From contig PTEX01000164.1 in assembly GCA_003342815.1 (NCBI GenBank), positions 1,686,943 to 1,750,942 on the forward strand: a stretch of 64,000 bases of DNA, written 5' to 3'. Positions 1 through 10,557 of this stretch are shown piece by piece. Every line of letters begins with the position of its first letter. Position 1 is the first letter of the stretch. The translations under genes were made by a program, and so were the position numbers. The notes under the pieces were generated by a model, which worked only from the letters and a program-made list of their open reading frames with translations, was not told the origin of the DNA and did not search any database. This DNA comes from Eudromia elegans. Its lineage: Eukaryota; Chordata; Aves; Tinamiformes; Tinamidae.

Positions 1-2832
1 GTGATTTTTAAATGGCTGCATTTTAAAGCACACTTATGTCATTGCTTTTGCCATTGAAAAGGAGTCAGCACTGAACTGATCTTTCACCTTCTTCTGCTAC
101 GCCCCCTCAGGATTAAAAAAAAAGTGTGAAAATATCTTTTCAGGATCAAACAATGCAAAAAAAGACATTTCTCACATAACTTCTGGAGAGAGTGATTATA
201 CCAGGTCCTGTTAATTCTAACAGCTCTTTTCCCTTATGCTATATTTTCCTTTCTCTTCCAGACTTTTAATATGTTTGTGTTTGTTACCACATGATACCAG
301 GAGAATACTGAGGTATTAATACAACCTATGTAGGAATGTTAAACTCAAGAATAGAAGGTTGGTGTAGGTGTTGTGTAGAATATTTCCTGGCTTGGATATT
401 TTTTTACCGAGGAGCATCTACTCTTACTCTGGTCTAAAATTGGTACATATGTTCTATTCTTGAAAAAGTAACACATGCGACCTCAGTTTGTTTTGTTACG
501 TTGTCAGCAAAATCTGAATTCAGGAGCTTTATTTTTCCCTTTTATTTCTTTTTTGTTTTCTTCAGTGTAATAGGGGCAGCCTTGCTTGGATCAGTCACGA
601 TCTGTCCTCTTAGACTTAGTCTCTTGCTTTCGGTAGGCACACAGGGTTGTAGGCCTTTATTTCACCTCACGTTCTGCTTTGAGGTGCATCAGAGAGTAAC
701 AACATCTCAGAACACTTGGTACCCAGCGTCTGATCCGGTCCCAAGCACGGCCGGGTAGTTAGTGTTGAAATACTGTGGATGTTTTTTCTGAAAAATAACC
801 TTCTGTTCCCTGTACTGAGAAATGGGATCTGAACGTGATTTTGAAAATTCCGCTTGTGTTGTTTGTGTAACTTGGTATCGTATGGCAGCAAAATGGGTAT
901 CTGAATATCTTCTGGGGAGCACAGAGTTTGTGTATGGGCAGCCCTGGGCTCCTTGCCCTGGAGAGGCTAAAGGAACCGTCTGCTTGGCTATGAATGGAAG
1001 TTGAAGCTGAGCCCCCCTTTGCCTGCTGGAGATGCCTGCTGGCTGTGGGCAACCTGGTGGAGTGCTGTAGTCTCTAGTGTGTCCAGTGGCTTTTTTGGAA
1101 GAAAGGCTTGAGGAGGGTGCAGCAGGAGAGGAGGCCTTCTTCCCATTGGATTTGTTCTGTTGTGCTTCACACTACCCTGCTCTCCACCAACAAAAGAATT
1201 TATTTAAAAGCAACCAGTCATTTACCACATGTATGTCTAGAAAGCGAACATAGAAAATACTTGAAACCAGTGCTTCTTGGTCACATATTATTGAGTTATT
1301 GTATGGCATATATCCATACCCATTCTCCCAATTTTCATTTGGGCCATTGTCAAAACTACTAAAAGTTTAGGTCCTTGTGCATTTTAGGTGCCAAGTACAA
1401 AGTGCAGCAGTGAGGTGAGCTTCTCCGGGCCTCTTCCTGAGCTCCCAAAGAGTTTCCTATATAAAATTCCTCTTCAACAAACAAACATTTCTTCTTTCCT
1501 CTGGAAATGTACCTTCCTATATCTGCGCTGGAAGAAAAGATGTCTGTCTCCTCTTTCTCAAGGTGTGCTTTACCTTGAGCCTAGTAAACACCTGAAAGAG
1601 GAGTTTACTTTCCCTATTCTAATATGAGGTTCATGTGGCTTAATCCTTCCTAATGACATCAGTTTGGCTTTGTGCCATGAATCCATCTCTGTCTGTAGAC
1701 TTCAAAACATCAAACTAGAGAAGAATATTGGAACTCAAGCCAGAAAAACCCTCTTTAACTTCTTTGGCAAAATGCCTAGAATGGAAGAGAGAACACAGAA
1801 TCAAAATAAATTATAGGATTCAGAAGTGCATTAAATTAGCCCTAAGAAATTGCTTTCTGCTTGTGTTAGTGACTAGTGATAATTTGAAACTCTTCAGCCC
1901 TGGTCACTGTGTTATTTCAAAAGAAATGGAGAGGTAAGAACAGAAGACTTGAGAAATAGAGCAAATGTTTATATATTGAAGTGGAAACCTAAATCCGAAT
2001 GTTTTAGTTAAGAGTTGAATGCCCTGGTGAGGAGTTAATTTTAAAAGGCAGAAAAGGAATCATGGGATAGTTTAGGCTGAGCGGAATTTGCAGCAGTCCC
2101 CTTGTCATTGCCCATGCTCAGAGCAGGACAGGCTGCTCAAAACCTTGTCCAGTGAGTTCTGAGGATTTCCAAGGACACAGACTCTACAGCTTATCTGGGC
2201 AATCCCTTATAAATGCTTTTAATGCTTAATTCTTTCTACTGGGGCGTGATGACAAATTAAAAGCATGAGAAAGTTGTATGAAGGCCTAAATAAGTACAGA
2301 GTATTCTCTGAAGGAAGTGGGAAGCTTATGGAACAAATGGCAGAGGGGAGAGATAGAAACTTTTAAGATTTTCTGAAGGCAGATGAATTTAAAAAAAAAC
2401 AAAAAGGAAAACCAAACAACAATGGATATAAAATTGTAAATATGTTCAAAATGGTTTTGGAGTAATTTATATCTTCCTACATTCATTTTGTCCAAGGGGA
2501 ACATCCCATTTTTTTCAGTAAAGAGTAGTTTGACTTTGCTGCATAGTAATAATGCCTCACAATACTGGAATACTAAATATGCAGATCTACGTGTACTCAA
2601 GATAACTCTTTTTTTCTCTATTCCGTCCAACAGTGTTCAACTTGCCGCATGCTGTAAAAGAGCCAAATTCAGCTGAGTTTAGAAGCTGCTGTTATTTCAG
2701 TACTCTATCTTTGCTCTGTCAGATGAACCCGCATCCTAATCAGCATCAGACGATTCTGTGAAATTACAGTTTGCTCTTCTGTGCAGTCATAACAGCAGTG
2801 ATCTCTGTGCAGAGGTTCATACTACATTTATT
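1..2832. other. Stretch without a confident gene
   Basis: AT-rich DNA with no repeat I recognise. Weak exon-like segments are a strong tract ending at 565 followed by a hydrophobic open frame to a poor donor at 633 (+), a 27-base segment at 1388-1414 (+), and 1870-1933 (+) between a fair acceptor and a GAG|GTAAGA donor. None is supported further. Confidence 0.6.
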
Positions 2833-2875
2833 ATGTGTATATGTGTGTGCATGTGTATATATACACACACACAAC
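2833..2875. repeat. TG/CA microsatellite with a 16-base palindrome
   Basis: An imperfect (TG)n run passes through TATATA into (CA)n. Its centre, TGTGTATATATACACA at 2852-2867, is a perfect palindrome that could extrude as a hairpin or cruciform. The flanks are also TG-rich (to about 2930). Confidence 0.85.
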
Positions 2876-2978
2876 AATATAAACTCTGTGTGAATTATAC
2901 CATATATGTGTGTGAGCATGTATACGTGTGTAGCTCTTTTCTCTTGTAATAGCTTTGGAGCATTGCAGAATACAGCCT

Positions 2979-3115
2979 GAATGGGTGAGGTGGGCAGGGA
3001 CCTCTGTTGATGAGCTGGTCCAGCCCTCTGCTCAAGCAGAGTCACCTTGAGCACATAGCCCAGCATTGTGTCTGGGAGCGTTTTGAACATGTATCCAGGG
3101 AAGGAGTGCCTGCAT
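2979..3115 (-). repeat. CR1 LINE fragment, 3' end, reverse orientation
   Basis: The plus strand reads as the antisense of an avian CR1 3' region. It starts with a degraded 'gaatgggtgaggtgggcaggga' type stretch, then 'gacctctgttgatgagctgg', 'tccagccctctgctcaagca', 'gagtcacc' and 'cattgtgtctggga', followed by a 'gttttgaacatgtatccagg' like segment. This order matches what I recall of the family (3' tail, then the internal 'tgctcaaagcagggtcacc' block). It has many substitutions, so it is an old, 5'-truncated insertion. Only the 3' untranslated part of the element is present; no reverse transcriptase or endonuclease remains. Confidence 0.8.
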
Positions 3116-6100
3116 TCTGTCCTTATTTAGATATCCCAACTGGAGCTGAGGGAGAGTTTGCCCCTAAAATGGTTTTTATCAGATCATACAGACTCGCAGA
3201 AAAGCATCTTTTAAAGTTATTTATGTAACGCAGAAGGGACAGACACACAGGTGAGTTTTAGAGGGTGAAGTGCACATTTTTCAGCACAGGATAGAGAATA
3301 GTTCTAACTATTGGCCACTGACACTCCTCACAGGTTCCTTCGCCACATGTTTATATGACAGGAGGATATCTTGGCTTTGTGTATTTTCTGGTTTAAAATA
3401 ATACAGATTGCACTCTATGAAAAAAAGAGACTTTTTTCCTCCCAATAATTTCTAATCAGAGGTGGCCACTGTTTAGGTCACTGTTCTTTGACCATTTTTC
3501 AGAAGGTCCAGCCATGCTATTTGCATCTTCCCTGGGGATTAGGAATCTCCACAAAGGAGGTTACATGGGTTCATTATAAAATGAACACGCACAGTGAGTG
3601 TATCTGAACTGCACTCAGCCATGCAAATCCGAGCAGGTTATTTAGCTGCTGTGCTCATCAACTTCAGAAATAATTATAGCTAGCGAGGTTGAAGCTTTCC
3701 TAGCACAACGTGCAGAGTTGTTGCTGGGATTTTCTGGATGCAAAAACTTTGCACTGGCTTAGCCTGCAGCTTCACTTTTCTTTCGAAAGGTTGACCACAT
3801 AATAAAGTAGGAAAAAGAATTTATGAAGGAGAATAATTGCTATAATTTTCTCCATGATCAAGCTTGTGGCAAAAAAGATAGTATTAAGAATAAGAAACCA
3901 TTTATGGTGTAGGCAGCACAAAAGAAATCTTCTCATTTCCAGTAAGTGAAGATAATCCTGTACTTATTGTGCAAATGTGTAGTCCCAAGAGTGAGGATTT
4001 GCAGAAAGTAAAATATTCACCTCAAAACAGTAAACGAAAAACCCTCATTCTGTACAGTTTCTGCACAATCTGTAGTCTTCATTGATAACTGCCAGAATCC
4101 ACATTTTCCTCGCTGTGCTTGGCTTGCAACTGAGTGCTGAAATGAAGAGAAACTCTAAGATATAGTAGGGTCACTAAGATATACTATATAGGGCGTTTGA
4201 ATGTGGTATTAAAGCTTATATCCCATTGTAAACTGTGAAGTCCGAGTAGGTTGGAAAAGGATGGTTTTTGGCTCTTGACTGTTGTCCTGGGTTTCTGAAC
4301 CGCTGTAGCTGTTGTTGTAGCTGTTGTTGTTCTTGTCCTACACACATTTCCTTGGCTGCGATGGCGAGCAGCTGCCTCCAGCCTCTCCCCAGCCTCTCTC
4401 TCTGCCTTCCTCGCTGGCGTTATTGCAAGGAGAGGGAGGCGCAGCCCTTTCTCCAGGAGCTCTGTGGCTGGGCACTGCCTCGCGAGGTGCCGCAGAGCTC
4501 GGTACCAGCGTGGCTGCCCTGAGCGCAGGGTCGTGGGCCGCACTGGCGTGAGTGGGAGCACTCTGCTGCGAAGAGCAGGGCCTCCCCGGGGAGGCACCTG
4601 GTGCCGGCTGCCCGGGCAGCGCGGGGCCTTCGCCACCAGCGTCTGCTGGCAGGGAACAGAGGCAGCGGCGGCTGCGTCCTGCTGGAGGAGAGCAGGGAAT
4701 GGGGAGGGCTGCTCTCTGAGGGACTCCTAGCGCTTTCCAGCGATGTTGCTTTGGTACCACTGTGAGGTTTACGAGCTATTTTCCCTGCTGTAGGACAGTA
4801 CTTCTAACCTGTGGTTATTTCCCATAATAGATGTTACGCTTTGTGTTTGCCTTGCCTCATTTCACATACAACATTGCTGGCAGTTTCGGCAGCTTGCTAC
4901 CTTGTAACTGTGCTGATCCAGCATATGGGAGTGTCATCTCCACGTAAGTAACTTGGGGGAAAAAATAGATTTAGGTTTGTTTCTAGGTTTCATATAAAGT
5001 AAAGGCAGTTTAAGGGCTGATTGCTGCAGTGAAATGAATGAAAGTGTAAACATACCCTGTTCTGTGGAGAGAGACAGCATGTTTTCATAGTCAAAGCCTT
5101 GTCCAGAGACAGAGTAGTTCAACCAGAATGTCCTCGTTGCGCCGCAGAGGCGCTGATGTGTAGTTTTGATCGGGACATTCGTCCATTGTGCCCTGCAGTT
5201 CTGCTCCTGTGAACCGGAGGCAGTGTTTTCCTGCCTCTGGACAGTGCCACAAGAACAAATTCCCATCTGCAAAACGCCAGGAGCTGAGGGGAAGAAACCA
5301 GAAGAACACAAATCTAGATACTTTAAAACCCTTGCTGCTTTGTGGCTTTGAAACAGCCCAAACTATTGCTTTAAAGAAGGACCTACAACGTCTGTATCCT
5401 GCCAGTGCTTAGAAAGGCAATACCAAAGGAGAGTGGAGACAGATGCAGGTTTGATAGTACTCTGATTATTGTAGTCTCAAATTCTTTCTATTTAAATGTA
5501 GATCGCCAGAAGAGATCTGAGTGAGCAAGCTGCTGTCTTAAGCTGTACAGCCCTGCATGCAGGTCACAGGAGAGCCTGCTCTGTAGCGGCACAGGCAGCT
5601 ACCCTGGGGGGTAACCCAGGAATACTCTGCAGCCGGGAGTTGAGATTACGTGATGTTTAGGCCCTCTCTGACTTCATATAGCTTAAAATTGAAACCAGAT
5701 TTGAAACCTCTCCTCCCTACACCAGGTAGCTGTTGGATAGAGGCGCCAGGATGTGCAGACCACCTAGTTTTGGAACAGATGTAACTCATTTCAAAGGAGG
5801 AAAAAATGGACAGGTTTTCTTCCCTTTAAGTGTTCTTTATAGATAACCTCTTGAGAGCCCGAAGGCCTTATAGAAGAGATGGAAAAATGATCTGTGACTG
5901 GATGGCTGAAGTTATGGATGAGAATGTAGGATATTTCTTGTTTCTGTCATTTTTTCATCGAGAACAGATAGAGAAGGTTATGCCGATAGTTGTCAAGCAG
6001 GCTGTATAAAATGAACCAGCGTTCTTTATGTTTTAGAGTAACTTAGTGCTATAAATAGAGACTATAACAGCAGTGAGTGAAGAGCCTTCTTAAGGAAGGA

Positions 6101-6629
6101 ATTTCATAACTCAGCAGTACCGGTTGGACAAGGAACTGCAAGGGTACTGGGAGGGAGGCGAGTGTCTTGTACAGTTTCTAATAATCAAGACTTAATAAGA
6201 TGGGAAGTTGGGGATGAGGCAGAAATAAGATGAACCTTGTGATGTTATAAAAAAAATTAGTTTCTCACGCTCCCAAGAGGCTGAGTTAGCGCATTCAGGA
6301 AGCATTTTCATGCTTCATCAACAGATCTACCACACTCCTTTTGTTACTGACTTTGAGTTTTTCTGAGCTCCACTGAGGAGCAGAATGTTTCATCTGAAAA
6401 CCCATCATCTTTCATTACAATATTTGAGTGTTATCCTGTGCAAGACGTTCATTCACACATATTGCAAGATGTAGATTAAAATGATGTAATAAACTAGCCC
6501 ATCACCAAGTGTAAAAATAACTGCATTATCTTATAAGCCTGGTGACTGTAAATAGTCTCCTAGCCTAGGCAGTGTAATGAGATATTGGTGCCGAGAGTTG
6601 TCATGAATTTGCAAGTAGACATACAATTA
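3116..6629. other. Stretch without a confident gene
   Basis: Mostly AT-rich. It holds a CAG|GTGAGT donor at 3249/3250 with only a weak acceptor upstream, the CpG patch at 4480-4740, and an exon-like frame at 4831-4943 that opens with ATG. A 125-codon minus-strand frame, 5311-4934, has no recognisable product. Confidence 0.6.
4480..4740. promoter_or_regulatory. CpG-rich patch
   Basis: GC-rich stretch with repeated CpG ('ctgcctcgcgaggtgccgca', 'gctgcccgggcagcgcgggg'). Open frames on both strands here (up to 150 codons on the minus strand) are expected from the composition and match nothing I know. An imperfect TTG/GTTGTAG run lies just upstream at 4303-4337. Confidence 0.4.
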
Positions 6630-6642
6630 AGCTGAGTCAGCA
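6630..6642. promoter_or_regulatory. Near-perfect Maf recognition element
   Basis: AGCTGAGTCAGCA differs from the 13-base Maf recognition element TGCTGAGTCAGCA only in the first base, and contains the AP-1/NF-E2 core TGAGTCA. The palindromic part GCTGAGTCAGC is at 6631-6641. Such sites bind large or small Maf, NRF or AP-1 dimers. Function is not shown by sequence alone. Confidence 0.5.
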
Positions 6643-7278
6643 GTAAACCCTTGCTCATGGCTTATTTGCTTTGTTATTCTTCCTTAGTTTCTAAAGTCCG
6701 AGTCAGAAAATGGTGAGAGTGGAAATATGTTTTGCCCTAGCAAGTGCCGCTGTGAGTTCCTCCGTTGTTTGCCTTCGCCATGGTTCTGACTGGGGAGATG
6801 TTTAGGCTGCTTCCTCCGAAATGCACACTGCTGTGATTTGGCTTTTTTTTCCCCTCCTGAATTGTGTTGGAAAACTCAAAATCTTGTACTCTAAAGATTG
6901 ATGGATGCGTATTTTTCATTTGCACACCTCTTCCCTCAATGTCGATGTTTGAAAGAAAGAAAAAAATCTATTAGCTTAATAAGCTTGAGAATGAAAAATA
7001 CCCCAAAACAGATACCTGAGCCGGAATTGAAAGCCTTCTAATTATCTGGACAAGAGGCAGAAATTATGCTTCATGAATCATGCAGAACAAGTATGTTTGA
7101 AATCTGCTTCCTGATTATGCTTTCCAGTGGGTGTGCTGCAGACGCCCTCCTTCCTCAGTTCGCTTTGTGACTGATGAGTTTTCTGTGTGTCGGAGCAAGA
7201 GCTGAGCGGACGCTTCCTTTCTGGCTCCGAAAGATTTGGCTTTGTGGCTTTGACCTTCTTGAATCATGGCAAAACTGA

Positions 7279-7295
7279 TTTTTTTTTTTTTTTTT
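7279..7295. repeat. Poly-T tract, 17 bases
   Basis: Uninterrupted T run between 'aaaactga' and 'aacggg'. No TTTATT complement of a polyadenylation signal lies beside it, so it is not clearly a retroposed tail. Confidence 0.9.
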
Positions 7296-7798
7296 AACGG
7301 GAAGGGAATATGTCATGTTAGATGCTAAGATGATTCACAAATACCCCTATATTGATTTTCCATGAACAAGAACTTGAATTTACTGTATTTATATTTATAT
7401 AAAGTGAATTTGAACTTCTACTCTGCTTAATTTAGTGATACCTAATTGCACAGTTCAATATAGTCTAATAATCAAGGCTAAACAACAGGACAGTAGATTT
7501 TTCCTTGTGATTTAGCTGGCAGCAAACACTAATCTTTGTGATTGCTATCAAAAAAAGACATCCGAGTCTGTAGCAGTATTTGTCTTTTCCTGGCACTCGG
7601 TCCCTGCTTTCTCTGTGTGTCAGAGTTTTGTTTATCGTTCCTCGTTGTTCTGCACTCCTAGCATTCATCTTCATTTCTGTGTTTTTCCCTTCCCTCTGTG
7701 ACTCACAGCAATAGCTTATTTTCCTTCTAGGTTGGTAAACAACGTCCTGGTATGTATGCTGAATCTGAGGCAGGACATTTTGGTTAAATGAGCGGCCG

Positions 7799-7843
7799 TG
7801 AGTCAGCTTTCTTTAGCCAGCAAGCGGCCAGCTGCTGAGTCAC
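7799..7843. promoter_or_regulatory. Pair of opposed Maf/AP-1 type sites
   Basis: TGAGTCAGC at 7799-7807 and TGCTGAGTCAC at 7833-7843 each carry the TGAGTCA core plus a Maf-type GC flank on one side. The flanks face each other, so GTGAGTCAGC and GCTGAGTCAC form an imperfect inverted pair. Two 'gcggcc' motifs sit beside them. They lie about 1.2 kb from the stronger site at 6630-6642. Confidence 0.42.
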
Positions 7844-10130
7844 GTTGGAAAGTGCCTGTTCCTCCCTCAGGAGTGATGAATGTGACAGTCTTTGTGGAAC
7901 TCCCAGCATCAAGTGGCTGCTCATTTTGAAGGCTTTAAAGGCTGGAAAAGGCACAACTGAAAAAAAATTAAAGGATGACCTTGATCAATTAAAATATCAT
8001 TTAATACCTTCCACAGTCTAAGAAAACCTTGTGGATATTCTGAGACAGCACTTAATAAACTAAATTTGTCTGCGGCATAGCTTTAGAATAGGTAAATCAG
8101 GAGTAATGTTTGCTGGTATTGCTTTATTGTTATACTGCAGATATCTGTGTGAAAATGGAAGGAGAAAATCCTTTTTTGTTTTGCATGTCTGTATATTCGT
8201 TACTATTTGTGCTTTACAGGGCAATTTTAGACTCCTAAAAACATCTTTTACCCGTAAACTTGGACTGTTAATTACTGCAATATGAGCCCCCCTCCATTTC
8301 CTCCTTTCTTTGTCTGTTGACTAAAACATGAGGCACCCGAGTCGTCAGTCAGCGCTGGTATTAACGTGCTGTGGTATTATTTTAAATTCCTTTTGTGCTC
8401 CTCTGCTGATTTAGTTGAAGGCCATAAAAACAAGAGAAATTGAAATAAGGGGCACCACAGTGACTTCTAGAGACAGAGAGTGCTAATTGATTTCTTTTTT
8501 TCTCCTTTTACTTACTTTCTTAAACAAGAAGGCAATAATCCTTCCTCATAAGAACAGAATTTTGCTTGTCACTGATATTTAGAGAGGTTAGTTAGTCTTA
8601 ACACCCTGTACATTTAAGGATTGTAAGTAGGATAATGCTGTTAATGTACAATCTTAATACATGAAGATTGGGAGAGCTAATCAGATAAGTAAGACTGATC
8701 TCTTTATGTGTTTATAATTTCCACTTGGTTGTCCATAACTTTTGGTAATTTTTGATGCTACAAGGCTCAATGCTGTTAAAAAATTAAAGTCAGTTGGCTA
8801 TAGTTTGTCTTATTTTGTGGTAAAGATAACCTGCTGAGCATAGCAAAGAAATTTAGGTAGAACAGTTGTTCATTCGTAGAAATTTAATTATGTTTAAAAC
8901 TGGTGTTGTGGTGCTGAAATTCAGCATACAAGAACTGATAGAGGCAATGTAACCAATGCGAGCCAATATTGTACACCATCTTGACTTTCTCCTATGTATG
9001 ATTTTTGTTGCCATTTTTATGAAACAGAGTAGACATTCCCTCAAGCCAAAATGCAAGTATGTATTTGGATGTTTCTGAATCTATACCTATGTTATTTGGT
9101 TGGATGCACCAAATATTTGGGCTTTCCTTGCAAACTGGTATTGGGGAGTAGGTGTCAACTAGTAAACATAACTTTGAGCATGGACCAGACAATCTTTCCA
9201 GATATTTCTTCCTCTGGGAGAAGCTTTAGGTGTAGAGGGAGAAAGGTCATCCCATGTTGTCCTTTAGTAAATGTGGTGGAAAGCACATTTGAGAAACTCT
9301 GGTATATCCCACCTGTTACCTTTTCCGGAATACTGTTTATTCCTGACAGATTTGCAGAACACTTCACACGCTTTCACCACTCATACTGAGTCCTCACTCT
9401 CAGCATTCCGGGTAACGCAGTGACGTTCTTCTTCACCTCCATACCTCTACCATAGTACCTCTGCTGGACAAAATGTAAAAACTCTGAAAAAGTGTGGGGG
9501 GAAAAGGTTAAAAAAGGAGAGCCATGAAGCCTGTCTGCTTGAGTTAAGTCAGTGTGGCGAGGATCACTGAGCAAATGCTACAAAACAGACTAGTTTGAGT
9601 GAAGAAGCCTCCTACGATGATGCCTTTCTATTTGCTTGTCTCAAACAGCTGCTTTAGCTTATCTTTCTTGTCTTTTACTAGCTGTTACACCTTATAAATT
9701 TGTTTCACTGGGAATTGCTATTTATTTTATGTCTGTGTACAGAGCCCAGCACAAAGTGTCGTCAAAGTCTCTAGTTGCAAACACTAATACTAATAATTAA
9801 AAATGGCATGAGGAGATTGGATTGAGACTGGAGTTGGTATGAATCGTAATACTGCATGTAATAAAAGAGAGTCTTTAACATACAAATGGGTTTGAGAGGA
9901 TACAGAGTAATCAAACTCAAATGCATTTTTTTAGTACTTTTCATGTCATGTCTCCCAAGGTGCTTTCCAGCACGATAACCGTGATTAACTCTGGATTTAA
10001 TCAGTGAGCTACTGCAGTAATCCACAAAGTGGGACAATTAGTTAGAAGAGCTTGATGCTGGTGAGGGCCTTAGTGGTGTTGTTACCAGTCTGAAGAAATG
10101 TCAGTGAAACCCCTGAAGTTTGGGTAGACA
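7844..10130. other. Stretch without a confident gene
   Basis: AT-rich and free of recognisable repeats. Short open frames near 9.0-9.4 kb on both strands have no splice support or family resemblance. I see nothing else in it. Confidence 0.6.
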
Positions 10131-10172
10131 GGGTCTGTAGGTAAGGATGGAGGGTCTGTAGGTAAGGATGGA
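10131..10172. repeat. Tandem duplication of 21 bases
   Basis: Two identical 21-base units, 10131-10151 and 10152-10172, each starting gggtctgtag and ending gtaaggatgga. The identity suggests a recent duplication. In a short minus-strand open frame it would repeat seven residues, but that frame is not supported as a gene. Confidence 0.92.
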
Positions 10173-10529
10173 GTATTTCAGAAAAGCAGTTGAAATAGAG
10201 GTCCACAAACATTTCTTGAAAGACATAACAATCTGAGGATATGACATTTGAGGTTTGCTTTGATTTAGGATGATGTTGACAAGTCATAAGAGGAATTTAT
10301 GCCACATTTTGAGATTTGCTTCGGTTTTGCTTTCATGGATGTTGGTAAGTGCAAATATCTCTCAGAAGTGAACTTGGAGAATTGCAAGTGCTGGTTTCTT
10401 GGCAACCGCATCAGGAGTTCGCTGTTTGCAGCCAGAATGAAGGATACATTTTCAAATATCCTGGAAATTGGGGGGGTTTGGTGGCAGTGATAGTAACGGA
10501 AGTTTACAGGTTTATGATTTGTGGTTACT

Positions 10530-10557
10530 GTTGTTGTTATTATTATTATTATTATTA
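10530..10557. repeat. TTG/TTA trinucleotide microsatellite
   Basis: A few TTG units run into a (TTA)n array ending at 'attacac'. It is the cause of the poly-Ile run in the minus-strand frame here. Confidence 0.9.

Noticed and set aside
4303-4337. GTTGTAG/TTG run considered as an expandable triplet repeat
   Set aside because: It is short and interrupted; only a degenerate low-complexity stretch.
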